Shown one piece after another: positions 35,260 through 49,171 of a DNA stretch of 64,000 nt (within the stretch, counting starts at the first letter, position 1; each line of letters starts with the position of its first letter). A program made the position numbers and the translations under genes. A model generated the notes under the pieces. That model ran no database searches and had not been told where the DNA came from. It was given only the letters and a program-made list of their open reading frames with translations. The DNA is from Calamus simplicifolius (Eukaryota; Streptophyta; Magnoliopsida; Arecales; Arecaceae). The DNA lies in contig UESW01001778.1 in NCBI GenBank assembly GCA_900491605.1, positions 207,789-271,788 of the forward strand, read 5' to 3'.

Positions 35260-36165
35260 TTTCTCCTTTTAGCCTGTAACTTTCTTTCTTCAACCGGATC
35301 TCCTCCTCGTTTCCGTCTTTCCTTCTCTTCAGTTGTCCTTATCTCTTCCTCTTGATTCCTTTCATTTTCATCTTCCTTCTCTTCAGTTGTCCTTATCTCT
35401 TCCTCTTGATTCCTTTCGTTTTCATCTTCCATCACCTCCTCCTCTTTGTTGCGCTCCTACGAAACATGTAAAGGAACTAATTTAATAGAATGGAATTCGA
35501 GCGCAAACTAAAATTTAATAACTAATTTAATAGAGTGGAATTTGGTTACCTTAATAACAGGGTCGGTAGAATCGATTATTATCCGATCCGACGTCCACGA
35601 TACCCGACATGCAGCTCCGATGGATAGCTGATGTACCTGTATATTATCATAATCTCAACGTCAAAAATTATTCTCTCATTAATCAAACAAAGGGAGAGAA
35701 TAGGGATAACGAAGAAGGCCGAAGGAAGAGGGGAGGGAGGAGGGGAGGAGGGGAGGAGGAGGGAGGAAGAGATGGACCTCTTTTTTGTTGAACGTGGGGA
35801 TATGGACGAGGATCTATCTTTTTCGTGCATGGGCTCCACATGTACTGTCTCTCGGGGTGCCTCACAGGGCGCTTCTTGAAGAGCTTGACGAGGATGATGA
35901 CGACCATGTACACCTTCTCCACGAACAGCATCACCGACATGGCCACGCAGAGGAACACGATGAGGTGAAGTAAGCCCTGGAGAGATGTAGACGATGCCCT
36001 CTCCATGATCTCTATCAGCCCCTAGCAGCAGCGAAAGAGGGTTACTAGATTTTTGAGTTGCTGCATTGCCAGAGCATAATTGAATTATTTATAATATTAT
36101 AATATTACAATATTTTTATATATGGGTAATATTATAATAATATTAATTATGGTAAGACGAAAACC
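35260..36165 (-). pseudogene. CSLA mannan synthase exon 1-2 fragment, copy B
   Basis: Exon 1 (35778-36006) starts MERASS and reads LIVFLCVAMSVMLFVEKVYM in a shifted frame, with LVKLF..RPVRHPE behind it. Exon 2 (35550-35636) encodes VHQLSIGAACRVSWTSDRII then IDSTDPVIK and lacks four residues (QVLD). Splice borders match copies A and C. The 3' part of exon 1 is frameshifted, so it is dead. The shared block is shorter than in A and C, ending near 35260 and 36165. Mannan synthase catalytic motifs are absent. Confidence 0.82.
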
Positions 36166-36659
36166 ATTTACTCCAGAAGAGACAAGGAGAGCGCATCCGC
36201 AGAAAAAGCCTTCGTCCAGAACTTCCTTACCGGTCGAAGACTTTTTGGAATATTTCTTTACCGGTCGAAGACTTTCTTTACATAGGCAGGGACGATTGCA
36301 GAGAACCAAGCGAGTTTATTTAACAGAGCAGCAGTCAATAAGGGATAGAAGAAATTAAAAATGGAAAATGCTTTGAGTGCCAGTTAAATGCATGCATATT
36401 ATTATTTTTAACTCATTAGCATCACATCTTTCATATATTGCATCAATCCTTCCTTCATATGACAGGAGCTTTTATAGGCATAATCGAATATAGAAAGACA
36501 ATCAAAAGTATATTTTGACAGCTAGTCAAGGGCTTTATTCAAAACTTAATTTCCTTCCTGTCAAGGAATATTTATGGAATATATCTTTTGGATACTATAT
36601 GATATATAATTCAAATATAATTGCAATTTATTTCTAAGGGATGCATTTTTATTCGGCAT
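36166..36659. other. Unassigned noncoding DNA
   Basis: A duplicated 'taccggtcgaagacttt' pair lies near 36228-36275. No gene was recognised. Confidence 0.45.
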
Positions 36660-37306
36660 CACTCTATTAAAAATATATATATTATATAGAAATTTAATAC
36701 CTATAAGGAAAAAAAATGAGAGATATATTTTTAAATATATTAGAATTGGCTAAAATTTTAAAAAGTATATGAGAATCATAAATATTATATTTTGAGAGGG
36801 CCATGTTCTATATTTATTAAATTATATATGTTAAATAAAATCTTAACATCATAGGACTATTTTAAATTTCTCATAATTTTGGCATGTCCTGATCCTTTAA
36901 TTGTTACTAATATTGTTATATTATATTTTATATTATAATCCTCCTTCCAGACCAGCGCGGACCCCTTTTCTTGAAATCAATAAATCAAATAATCCAGGCC
37001 AAGAAAAAGGAAGCAAAGAATCAAACAGGGAAAGAGCAAATTCTTTCAATTTAGCGAACTCCGGGTCACACGTTCGCGTAACGCTCGAGCGTTCAACCTA
37101 CATCCCACGCACGCAATGCTCGCGTGGGTCCTTAATTAATTTCCCTCAAACGCAACGCATATATAAAAACTAATGAAACTTATTAAGTTGCCGTTTCTAC
37201 TCTACGCTGCCTCAAAATTTTATATAGAATTTTCATTCCATTTAAATTTCCCTCTCGGAAAGCTGCATCGCATCGGAAGCTGAACATGATGCAGCCTCTG
37301 TTTTAA
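36660..37306 (+). repeat. Local direct repeat flanking CSLA copy B, right
   Basis: This is the partner of 34660-35020. An extra segment (about 36905-37200), with a short unrecognised open frame, interrupts the match before it resumes at 'tagaattttcattcc'. Confidence 0.75.
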
Positions 37307-37739
37307 AGCAAGAAGAACAAAGCATTGTTCTCCAAACGCTTGCTGCAGTTGGGCCACGATGCCACCGCAAGGAGCAACAAAAGACTTGCTAGAAAACAAG
37401 CCTCCACTGCTTCAACATGCATTTACAAAATAGTTTACATTTTTAATCTCTAATCTTTTTCAGGCTCAATGATTGCATAACATTTTTCAAAAAACTATTG
37501 GATAAATGTGAAGAAGAAGTACCCATGAAAGAAATGGTCTTAAAGCTAATGACAAACACAATGTAATGTGAAGACGAAGAATGAAAGAAATGGCCTTAAA
37601 GCTAATGACAAACACAATGTGAAGACCAAGAATTATTCATGAAGAACATATATTAATGTGCTTTGATTTGTAATTTTTTTTATTATATGAATAATGACCC
37701 ATTATATCATATCTATTATTAATTGATATATTATATTTT
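37307..37739. other. Noncoding AT-rich DNA
   Basis: A roughly 50-bp segment ('gaaagaaatgg.cttaaagc') is tandemly doubled at about 37520-37620. Nothing else was seen. Confidence 0.45.
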
Positions 37740-37883
37740 TTTATTGTGGGATATCATATTATTGGTGTGCTTGTAAATACCGTTTATTAATGCAATGTGC
37801 CAGTAATATATTTATTGCGGTTTTTATATTAATGTTGTTAATTTAAAAAAATATGCTGGCAACAAATTAGTGGCAGCCGCAAT

Positions 37884-37919
<36 letters not shown>

Positions 37920-38903
37920 AAACAAACTCATGGTGACGTTTAGATAAACGCTGTTAATAAATTCAAGGTGTCGCCAATGTACTATTTGTAATATTTAAAT
38001 AAAAGCCGCTAATTTGTATGATGTGCTGGCAACGTAATGTAGCAGCGTTTATGTTAATGTCGCTATTTTAAAAATACCGTCGTTTAGATAAATGCCATTA
38101 ATAAATTCATCAAAATATTGTTAGTGGCATTTAAATAAATGCTACCAAATTGTATGATAAGTTATTAGTGGAGGCGTTTAGTTAATCGTCATTAAATTAG
38201 GACATTGGCCACGTTTAGATAAATATCATTAAATTATTTAAGGTGCCAATGTACGGCATTTAATAAATGCCACCAATTTATATGATGCTTCCACAAATTA
38301 TTAGTAAGGTTATAACACCGCTATTTGTTTAAATGCCACCAATTTATATGATGCTTCCACAAATTATTAGTAAGGTTATAACACCGCTATTTGTTTAAAT
38401 GCCACCAATTTATATAATGCATCCGCAAATTATTAGTAGCCGCATTTATTGTAACACCGCTATTTTAAAAAATAACGGCCGTCAGAAAAATATCATTAAA
38501 AAATTCAATGTGCCATCGCCAATGTACTATTGGTGGCATTTAAATAAAGGCCGCTAGTTTATATTATGAGTTGGCAATGTAGTAGCAGTGGCGTTTATGG
38601 TAACGCCACTAGTATATGCCAGGTAATAACAACGATAAAGTGGAGGCATTTTAAGAAATGCTGTTAATGTAGATATTGTGGCGGCGTTTCATGAAATGCC
38701 ACTAAATTAATACAAACGCCGGTAATGAGATTTACCAATACCCACGGTTGCCCAAATGCCGGAACATGGAAAATAGCAACCCTCCAGTAACGGCGAACGG
38801 TTACGCCGGTAGAAAACCGCCGCAAATTAATTAGCAATGTTTTTTGGGACAATTACCTGCGCATATCCAATGCCAGCAATTATGTCTTTTTTTTTAAGTG
38901 TGA
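37740..38903. mobile_element. CACTA-like element end with subterminal repeats
   Basis: The right border, read inward on the minus strand, starts 'cacttaaaaaaaaagacat', close to the CACTA-type terminus. Inside are many short 'ggcgttt.gataaacgcc' and 'gccactaa' style motifs in both orientations, the subterminal repeats of such elements. An exact 68-bp tandem duplication lies at 38281-38416, and an A33 run at 37886-37918. No transposase was seen, and the other terminus is not identified. The short open frame at 38664-38852 is repeat DNA. Confidence 0.55.
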
Positions 38904-41898
38904 ATTTAGCTAGTAATAAAATAATAGATGTTACTACAACTACCATTAGCATTTGTAATTGATAAAAAAACAACGTACGTTAACAATATTTCAGACATTT
39001 ATGAAGATTAGAATTCAAAAAATATTATATTTTTAATAAACAGCAAAAATATTACATATTATTTAGCTATCATTTCTTTACTAACAGTTGACAAAATAAA
39101 TTTTAATAAACAGCATAAATATTACATATTATTTAGCTACCATTTTTGTTACTATAACAGTTGTACTATAACAAAATAACGGTTGCATAATGGCCATCAC
39201 AAAATAAAGTATAAACTACGTCTACTTCCTTCAAGCGTAATTATAATGACATTCTTGACTCAAAAATTATAGACACCTCTTCTATATTGAAGGTAAAATT
39301 TATGTCCATCTAAATTTTACACGTTACATTCGTCTTTCTTAAGATATATCATAATTACGTGTGTATCCCCACTTAATTCAAAAAAATATATTAAATTTTA
39401 TATAATAGCATAGTAGCACATGCATGCTAAACTTAGTTTCATTAAATTAGAATTAAAAGAAAATTCAAATGTAATTATCCCATGCCTTAGAAAAGATGGA
39501 TGTAAAAGAATGATTTTGAATTTAAATTTAGAATTATCCTTGTGTAACATCATTTATAACTTATTTGTTCTAAATTAATAGAAGATGCGAATGTAATTAT
39601 GGCATACCTTTGCCTGTTTGGCAGCAGATTTGGGTTGAATTTTTTATTTTTAAAAATAAAAAATTCAATCCAAACGTGTTTGGCTGAATCGTTTTCGAAA
39701 ACACTTTTTCGAAATGATTCTAAAAACCTAAATGAATCTGAAAAACATCGGAGCAACATTTTCTTCGAATTCATCTCAGACGTTTTCTAAATTTTATCAT
39801 TCCTTCCTCAAAACACCCAAAACTCACGGATTCACCTTCTTCCTTCTTTCTTCTTCCCACGACCTTTCTTCACGTGATTCATTATTGCCTTTCTTCGAAA
39901 AAATAGTTTTTAAAAATATCAAACCAAATATATTCTCGAATACTAAAAATCAAAAGAATACAACTCAGATTTTTGAATATAATTCATATTTTTAAAAATA
40001 ATTTTCTAGATCACAAACCAAACATAGCCTAGGTAACTTTTGGCTATAGCTTTATTCAAGGTTTTGATCAAGCTAAATTCTATGACTGACTTCTCCAACT
40101 AGCCATTGAAAAGGAAAACGACCAAATGACAGATGTAGGCACTTTCAAGAAAAGTTGGAATCCTTTGGCGCGAGGAGGATAAGAAGTGACAGGCTAATAC
40201 TGATACCAGAGAAGCTCTTGTTTTCAGATGTTGATGTGAAATGGTCCCTGTGTTCTGCTGTCGAAATCAAGAAGACTTCATCCAGTCCACAACACATCCT
40301 TCCAATCTTTCTAGCGGCATCCTTTTCTCACTTCCACCAACGTGGTATCTTCTTATCACTATTTAGTGGTCACTATTTCACAAGGATAAAGAATCCAAAC
40401 CACATCTTGCAAGATAATTGTACGCAGAAAGCTATAAAGGGTGGTCCAAAGCCTAATTAAGCTTGCTCCAAGTCATATCATGATTCATCGAGCCTCTTTC
40501 TTTCTGATGCCTTAGGCCGCAATCCATGTGCACTGAGCCAACCCTTGGTTTTACGGCAACCAAAATATTTTAACTTTTTTCTTTCTCAAGTCAATAACTT
40601 GATGTGATTTGATGGTAAAAAAGTTGCAATCAAATTTGCTCCTCCATCTAGAAAAAAAAATACTATGATAAAAATAGCCTGTGCAAAGCAAGAAAATGAG
40701 CCATAATAAGGCAGCTTAAAAATTTTAAAAATTAATTAATAATAAATAAATTTAAATTATAGGCACATAATTTCTTCTTTTTCATCTAATGCAAAATTAT
40801 TTTTGAAACATTACAATCTTTTCTCTTATAATGCAATATTCTTATCATCTGCCACAAGCTAACCAAAATTTATGCCAAAAACTAGCCAGAACCTATTTCG
40901 AGCCACATCTTAATGCTATAAAGATAGCTTTATATTATGGCGAAACTCTATCACTATCACATGAGTAATCTTTTTCTTATCTTCACTAACTTGCACACTC
41001 AAATTGACAATCTAATACCATTTATAATGCTTCAAGCCCACTTGCTAATCCAATAATTAACATGTTAACACATCAAAATCATATGACTCATAAAGTCGAA
41101 TGAAAGTTAATTAGCAGCAGGTGAACCTAAATTATAAATACATTACACTTTTATTTTCTATTAAATATAAAATTATTTTTGAAGTATTACAATACATACA
41201 TACGTGTGTGTGTGTGTGTGTGTGTATATATAATCCAATATTTTTAGGCCCATATTTCTTAAGTTTTGTTTAGGCTGGTCCAAGAAATACAATGGCAAGC
41301 CAAGACTGTAGCCCAAAATTGGAACCCAAATAGTCCATCTTACATGGACGTTCCTGATTTTTCATCTACAATAAAACCAAAAGAATGTAGGACAATAAGA
41401 GTAACAAAAATCTTATTTTGATATGATGTGAAGAGTGATGTTGTTTGTTACGAATGAATCCAAGATTGCATGCATTTATCTTGCACGTACAAGCCATGAC
41501 ATATCAGCTACATCAAGCTCAAAAGTTTAATCCAAAATATTTTTTATTTTTTACAACAACAAAAGTGACAAAAATCTTAATTTGATGAATACAAGAATGC
41601 ATACATTTATCTCGAGCCATGGTGGATCAGTCTATATTGAGCTTAATAGTTGCTCAACCAAAATATATGTGCAACAATGGAAGTCACAATATATATATAT
41701 AATAGGGCTGTCATTTGTTACAGATGAATGCAAGAATCATTGAATTTATCTTGCTCAAGCCATGACGGATTAGGCTATGTCGAGCTCAACAGTTGCTAAA
41801 CTAAGTTGACTTATGTTCACTTTGGATGCTTTTTTTCAAGTTGAAGCTCATCCCATCTTAAGTTTAAGATGTACCCTATTCAACCACTATATCCATAT

Positions 41899-43517
41899 AT
41901 CGTAGCTAGAGGTGCAACTCGGGCTCATGAAACTTGGGTTTTCCTCAACCCTAACCCTAACACTACTTGCAAAATGTCAACCCTAACCCTAAACCTAACC
42001 CTATTTGTAAAACCTCAACCCTAACCCTATTTTTGAAAATTGGGTTCGGGTTGAGTTTTGGGTTAGAATTCGGGTTGATGAGAAAAAAAAATGACAATCT
42101 GAAACAAACAAGTTTAACATTGCACAAATATAATTCCTAACAAAACTTTAAAACTCAAACATGGTTCTGAAAAAATTGTTAGAGTGATGCCTCATTTAGC
42201 CAAACCAGATTAAAATTCAAATGGAGTTTTTGATACTTATTCCTAGAAACTTGGATTTTCATGGTGTGAATTAGTATAGTTGGTAAAGTCACTGGGATAA
42301 TCTGAGCTCAAATCCTGCATACACCCAATAAACTACAAATATATCATGCTAAATACAATTAATCTTAGTTTTGCTAGCAGGAAAAGATACATTCATGGAT
42401 GCTAAATCAATACATGAAATAAAAAATATCCTTTGTTTACATTAAAGACCTGCAAGGAGTGCAAACTCTCAAACCTTTCCATCAAAGTCCCAGCCTATAA
42501 ATTTGATCAATAAGGACTATTTCCTTTACATTTTGCCCTGTTTTATGAGTTTATCCTACACTGGTTGATCAATAAGTATTCATAATAACTCATCTTCTTC
42601 ATATAAGGGAATAGAAGGTGGTCTTCCACTCTATTGAGAACCTGCTACATCTTGCAACAACCATGACAAATAAGTTCAAAATAGATGCATTACACTCAAA
42701 TCGACTCCAAAAAAAGGGGGGTTTTGTAACAGAATATTAATAATGCATTCAATCCAGATAAAGAGCAAGGCATGGATGATTGTGGAGGAATAAATAAAGA
42801 AGAGAATTTTATTATTCAAACCTGAATGAGAAATTTACAGGAGAAGACCCGTAGCTTGCCCTGCATCTCGGTGACCGTATCCAGTAGTATGGAACCCCTG
42901 TCGACATCGTTGAGCAGATAAGAGGCATCATCGATGACTTGGATCCTCTCGAGCCGAAGAACGACGTCGATGTACGATACCCCCTTGCCCTCACCTGCTC
43001 GCGGTCGGAGGTCACGATCCCGAGCCGCTGCTCACGGTACCCGATAAGACCGCGAGTGAGCGATAATCGAGCTGGTCAAAGAAGTTCGGGTTCTGAACCC
43101 AAAGCTTGACGCCAAGGAAGATGTCGATGGAGGGGCTGGGCCGCCGGGAGGAGACGCGGATGCGGTCGAGGTGGAGGCAAGCAACGTGGAGCTCGGGATC
43201 GGAGGGCCAGAGGAAGTAGAGGGCGAAGGTGAGGAGGACAGCAGCGAGGGCTACCATTCTCCTCTTCCTCTCCCTCAGTAGTCCTTGCCTTCAACGAAGC
43301 CACTGAGCCCAGCCATCGACGCCTCGCTTCGGATTCAGGTTATCTCGAGTTCGGGTTGTAATCAACCCGAACCCGGGTCAATTGCAAATCAGTCCGGATT
43401 AAACCCGGATCTTTCAGGTTTGGGTTGGGCAAACATGAATTCAAGCATTATCCCAAATCGGGTTCGGCGAGCCGGGTTCGGGTTGAACCCGGCCCAAGTT
43501 GCACCCCTAATCGTAGC
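41899..43517. mobile_element. hAT-type transposon with captured LEA_2 piece, copy 2
   Basis: The element is 41907-43509 (1603 bp), with the same 8-bp duplication 'atcgtagc' at 41899-41906 and 43510-43517. It is the same insertion as 2833-4448, copied with the segment rather than an independent jump. No transposase is present. Confidence 0.88.
42822..43257 (-). pseudogene. LEA_2 exon fragment, copy 2
   Basis: It has the same reading and the same two frame changes as the copy at 3757-4189. It differs by an in-frame extra codon (CAG) near 42997, between TSDRE and VRARG. The splice donor after CAG is retained. Both copies are non-functional as a LEA_2 protein, and the inactivating changes predate the segmental duplication. 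Confidence 0.8.
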
Positions 43518-44579
43518 CAAGTTCCTAGAAAATCTTAGAATCCAACAAAAAAATTAAAAATAAAATAAAATAAAAACCAATCATGAAGCCACATCATGCT
43601 TTTAATTTTCATGCATATTAATCTAAAAAAAAGAAAAAATATCATAGGATTTCTCACTGCTAAGCTATCAAAAATATCCAAATGTTCTTCAGCTGCTCAC
43701 TCCAATCCCACTAAAAATTTAATTTGGAGCTCCTTATCCCAGTTGTGATGGACTCCCTCAAAGAAATTTCCGTGCAAACATGGGCTTCCATTGGACATCC
43801 ATTTTGAACATGTTCTCATCCTAGAAAAACATATGATGGATTAAAAAATCCCACAAATGAAATAGGTGAATGATCATCGCAACCTTAGATCATTGACTTT
43901 TCCTTCTCGCTTGATATACAGAATCAAATTCCAAAGTTATATACTTTCCCTCTCTAAATTGTAGAGAAGTTCATCCGCTTTCATTTATCAAATGTGTTGT
44001 AGGGTCTTTAGTTTTCTCATCCATTATCATAGTAAGATTTTTTTTCCACTTTTGTTAGATATAGTTCATTTCAATTTTGTTATTGTTTCATGATATTTAA
44101 TTTTAGAATAATTTTCAATTAATTTTATGATTTTTGGTTAAAAAGTTCAACCATTAAGACTTTGTATTTGAGCTTGTTAATTAAAACATTTAGTTTCACG
44201 TTGGAAGATACAAAATCAGATAAGTTGAATTTAAATGATGCACAATGCATCATGAGCTTGGTCGATGCACTTAAGGATTATTTGCAAATAGTGCATCTTA
44301 TTCCACCTATTTAGGATACCGTGATTTAATTGCATCTTATTTTAAGTTCGAGTGCACTTAGATTGAAAGTGAGATATAAATATAAGTTAACTTGCAGTCA
44401 AATTGACCATAAGCTAACCTACGAGAGTTAGCTCATAGTTTTGAAGTATTAAACATGCTAATTTAATATTATAAAATAATAATAGTATATTATACCATAT
44501 GATATTATATTTAATTATTTTTATAATATAATATGATATAATTTATATATGCATGTTAAGATAGATATGTGGTAAAACA

Positions 44580-44918
44580 TTAAAAGATAAAATTAGAAAT
44601 AAATATATACAAGAAATGATAGAAGTAGCTCCAATTGAAGATAAAATAAGAAAAAACTGATTACGATGATTTAGACATATATAACGAAGACTTTTATATG
44701 CTTCATTGAGAAAGAGTGATCTTTTAACCGTTCATGATAATGATAGAGGTAGAGATAGACTTAAACTAATATGGACAAAAATAATTAAAAAAGATATAAC
44801 TATTTGTAATTTAAGTGTCGGACTTAGTCTTGAATAAAGTAAAGTGGAGGAAGCAGATTCATGTAGCTGACCCTATGTAGTTGGAAAAAGGCTTAGATAA
44901 GTTGAGTTGAGTTGAGTT
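44580..44918 (+). mobile_element. RTE-type LINE 3' end (copy 2)
   Basis: This is the twin of 5500-5850, with the same 'ttgag' tail. Here 'atatggacaaaa' keeps a Trp codon (LIWTKIIKKDITICN) that is a stop in copy 1. Copy 2 is therefore slightly closer to the ancestral coding sequence at that point. Confidence 0.75.
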
Positions 44919-45683
44919 TAATATGATATAATTCATATAATATGGTAAATATTGTATGAAATTATTATAACTATAATATAACTTTGTAGTGTAACATAAT
45001 ATTATAAAAATATTATAATGCTATACAACATTATAAAATGATATGCTAATATAATAATATTATATAATAATTTTAATATAATAATAATATAATTTTAATA
45101 ATATATAAAATGTAATTATTATATAATAATACAAATACTACATTATAATTATATTACAATAATGCTATATTATTATTATAATAGTATATAATGTCATAGT
45201 ATGATATATCGATGGAATAATATTATATCATATTACGTTATAATTTCATAATATTGTTATAATTATATTAAAATAGCAATATTATACTCTCTAATGATAT
45301 ATTATAATCTAATATTAATTATTGATGCTAATTTTTGGCTTACCAAATCAATGGATAAAATTTATTTTGTGATAAAATTTTGAACTCAGCCTTTGCTCCA
45401 AAAAATTCCTTGACGATGAAGAAATCAGCATGCAATCACATTCAAAACTTGTTAGAAGTTTCGAGGTCTCTCCCTCGGAGGTTCCTTCGTCAATCAAGTT
45501 AGTCTTTTTGAATTTGAAGGAAGAGAAAAGAAAGTAGATGAGAGAATAAGAAGAGTCTTGCAGTCATCGGCCTTTTTGAGGCTCTTGGTGATGTATATAT
45601 AGATATTGAAGGTGAATTAATTATGTTGACTTTGTTGAACCTTAAGATTTAATAATCCATGTTTTGATGATAATAAGATATTG

Positions 45684-46144
45684 AATAAGTTACCAATAGC
45701 ATTCTTGAGTTATGATGACTTAGATAAGTGTGCTTTCATTCAGAACACACTTGATCTTATGAGAGCTCAAGCCTCACCCTAGCACGTGTCAAAAGTGATA
45801 CAACAAATTTTTGAAGATTTATTCATTGTGTCAAATTTGAAGGAATGAAGATTAATTGATTTTTTTTCTTAGGACCATATATAAAATTGGGTAGGATCTT
45901 GAGTTCATAAGGTTCAATAATCATAAAACAAGGGCTAGACTAGGTTTTGGATTATAATTAATATGAAATTAACTTAAAAATCCAAAACCAGGCATGTGCA
46001 GCCCATCACATCTTAAAATGGTCGACCAGGGTTATAAAAACCCTAGAAAACTTTCATCCACCTATTCTCTATCTAGGCTAGATGGTCAATCTGACAGGTT
46101 TTGACAGCTCCATGGTCATATCTTCATATAAGCATTAGAGCTAC
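45684..46144 (+). repeat. Dispersed 460-bp repeat, copy 3 of 3
   Basis: It corresponds to 6623-7083 within the segmental duplication, with only a few base differences from it. Confidence 0.8.
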
Positions 46145-47676
46145 ATTGAAACCTCAATGGTTATATTTTATATTCTTTATTAATTGGGGGAGGGGGCAAG
46201 GTTGATGGCTAGTGCTAACATATATTTTAGGTTTAAAACTAGTTGGGTTCTAACACATTTTATAAAACCAATCGTAAGAGCTGTTAATCAGCCCAACCTA
46301 AAAATAAAGGCCTACATAAAGGCATGGTGCAGTTAAAGTTGTTGCTCAATTGACATCTATTTGAAAGCGATGGATTTCGTAATCCATACGTATGTCTTCA
46401 CACCTTTCTTTTCTCCCCCATTTACAATCTCCATCATCTTTGCTTTTATATTTTCCCCTTATATCATTCCTTTCAAAATATTATTTTTGGTGCTCTAATT
46501 AATCTGTCCATATTTTTCCTATGTTGCTCACCTAAATCTCTATTACTAGCAACAACCTCTGATTGATCTCTCCATTGTCGAATGAAATATTATATCAAAT
46601 TTTTTGCTAAAATTTATTATTTTTATTAAAATTATTATCTAAAAATAAGTTTTAAATTTTTTTAAAAAATGTATCGAGAGTAAAAGGTAGGTAAATGTCT
46701 CATCGGTGGTGATCGAAGGGGGGAAAGAAAAAGAAAAAATCATAATAATGCAAATATATTTTAAAGAATAGAAAAAATATATTTTATCTAATTGGAAAAC
46801 TAATTTAGCCATTTGTTGAATGGGTAAATCTTTCTCCAATTTGACTGATAAATGATAACTGAGGAATATAATTTACCTACTAAATTGAACAATGAAAATG
46901 TTTTTAACTTTTTTATGAAATTTTTTTCACCAAAAAATGAAGCCTAATAGGAGATAATTTTGTTGCACCTCACAAGATTGTTTTTGTACTATAGATACCA
47001 ATGGAAGGACTATGCCATGAATCATCAATGTAATGTAGAAATTATATTATCCCTTCTACTTATCTCAAGATAATTATATTGTAAGATTTGCCATGAGAAA
47101 ATTGTCATGAATATTGTTATATGGTTTAAATGTTTTCAATTCTAGAAATGGCAATTTATGTTTCTATCGTGTTGAAGTTAAAGAAAACAACACTATATGG
47201 ATCAATACAAGCACAACATGATTAATTAATCATATCAAAATCTAAACATAAATACGACATGTATAACCTATTGAATAAATAAATCATATTGGATTGATAT
47301 AACATAATTCACTCAACACTAATAGACATACCTTTCTTAATATGATTAGACAAGACTCAACCCACTTAACATGACCCAATTAATATTTCATCAACTAAAT
47401 GAGTCCTAAAAAGGTCATTTTTAGGTTAATAGATCAATATGCAAGAGACATAATTATTTCATGTCATAATTATGTTGGCACATTTATCGTATAAACCCAC
47501 TGAAGATCAATCTAAACTAGCTTAAAATTACAAGTTGGGTTTACATGTGTTTAATTTTATCCTCCCTAATCAATTCTCACATCTTTGAAATATAAGTCAT
47601 TATTGCTGATCACTTCAATCCATCTTGTGAAATATCTTATGGAAAATCATTTCCTTTTCGATCATATATATATTAT

Positions 47677-47796
47677 GCACCTAACATTTTTTTTATATTA
47701 TGTCATACTAGTATATAACCTGCATGATGTGCAGGGTGAAATTTTTTTTTTCTTCCTTTACTAATTTCGCTGAAAACAAAAGAGCACACTTGTGAA
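47677..47796. other. 120-bp insertion relative to copy 1
   Basis: The two segmental copies agree up to 'atatattatg' and again from 'aagaatataatttatc'. Only this copy carries the intervening bases, which include 'actagtatataacctgcatg'. There is no clear target duplication, so it may be a deletion in copy 1. Confidence 0.8.
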
Positions 47797-48916
47797 GAAA
47801 GAATATAATTTATCTAAAAAGAGAATTTAATATGAAAACGATTTAATTTGATGCAACCAATGAATCACGACAAACCAACAATCTCATCGAATAAGAATAT
47901 AACTGGGCAAACAATGAATTTTAAAGACCATAAGGCAGAAGTTCCTATCATGCACAATTGGACTTCTTTGATGGGGAACTCATGAAAAGGAGTCTATAAA
48001 TACTAAATTCAGATCTCCTTCCCTCACAACAATAAGACTCACTGCTCACGAGAGGATTCAGTTTCTAGAGGACAAATTAATGCAAAGAGGCATGCTTAGA
48101 TCCCTAATCTTGTGTCCATGCAATTCCATAAACAATTATGGCACCCTTATCACTGGACCCTTTCCTTTGAAAAACTCCTCTTCCCACATTTCAGGCTAAA
48201 GCTCTAGCTATCAATCTTTCCCAAATCCAACAAGGGGCCAGCACATAAAGTCTTCTGCATGTTTGAGATCATGATGGAGTCCTCTGTCCATCCTGTCTGG
48301 ATCCACATGCACTGCATGTGCCATGTTCTAAAAGATCGTGATAAAGAGTACTCTGACCATCCTGACTGGCTCCACATGCACTGGATGTGTCAAGCTATGA
48401 CTACCTTGAGACATCCCCCAAACACCAAACTAGAAAGTAGAGTCAAATGGAACTGCAGTGGGCACCTAGTTCCCATCATATACCTTGCCAGTGTACCAAC
48501 ATAATAAAACTGATGAATAACTGGGTTTTAGACAATTGGCCAAAAGGAAGAGATCAACATGAAGTACAAACCAAAGAAAGAGGCAGAGTGCATGCCAACC
48601 ATCTTCGGCTCATCCTTCTTATCTCACTCCAAAAAACAAAACTAATATCACCACCCCTAACACCGCCGCTATCATCACGACCATTGCTGTCTTCCTGTAT
48701 GTTTCCACAACATATAATGAAATCTATCAACATCATCATCCATTGCAGCCTTACTTTTGATTTCCAATAACATAATTTAAGCTATCAAAGGAAATCATCC
48801 ATTGCAATTCCTAACACCTGTCCTACCATCCACCTCAAAAAGAAAGAGCCTGCCCCCTCCCCACCACAATGTGCAGGTAGTGCAACAGAGTCCCCCACAA
48901 AAACAAAACAAGAGCA

Positions 48917-49068
48917 GGAAGATCTTTGGCAGCCTTCCCTATAAAAAACATATGTAGATTTCAGTAGAGCCTTTTACTTGCCACGCTTTTGCAATCACAT
49001 AGCCTTTTGACGAAAAAGAATAAAGTAAAACAGGAAACCAGCGCTATGGATGAGATCTTTGGCCCCTG
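48917..49068. other. 152-bp insertion relative to copy 1
   Basis: The copies agree up to 'aaacaagagc' and from 'cgaggaagtgctgg'. The insert starts and ends with a 'gatctttgg' direct repeat inside it. It lies just 3' of the gene stop codon, probably in the 3' UTR. Confidence 0.8.
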
Positions 49069-49171
49069 TTCGAGGAAGTGCTGGCAGGATCTGAATGGAG
49101 GGATAATGTATACACAAATGGGGCCTACATGCAGGAGTCGTTGATGGGCACGTGCAGATGAGGAGCTCAGC

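Noticed and set aside
38664..38852. 62-codon minus-strand open frame
   Set aside because: It lies wholly within CACTA-type terminal and subterminal repeats.
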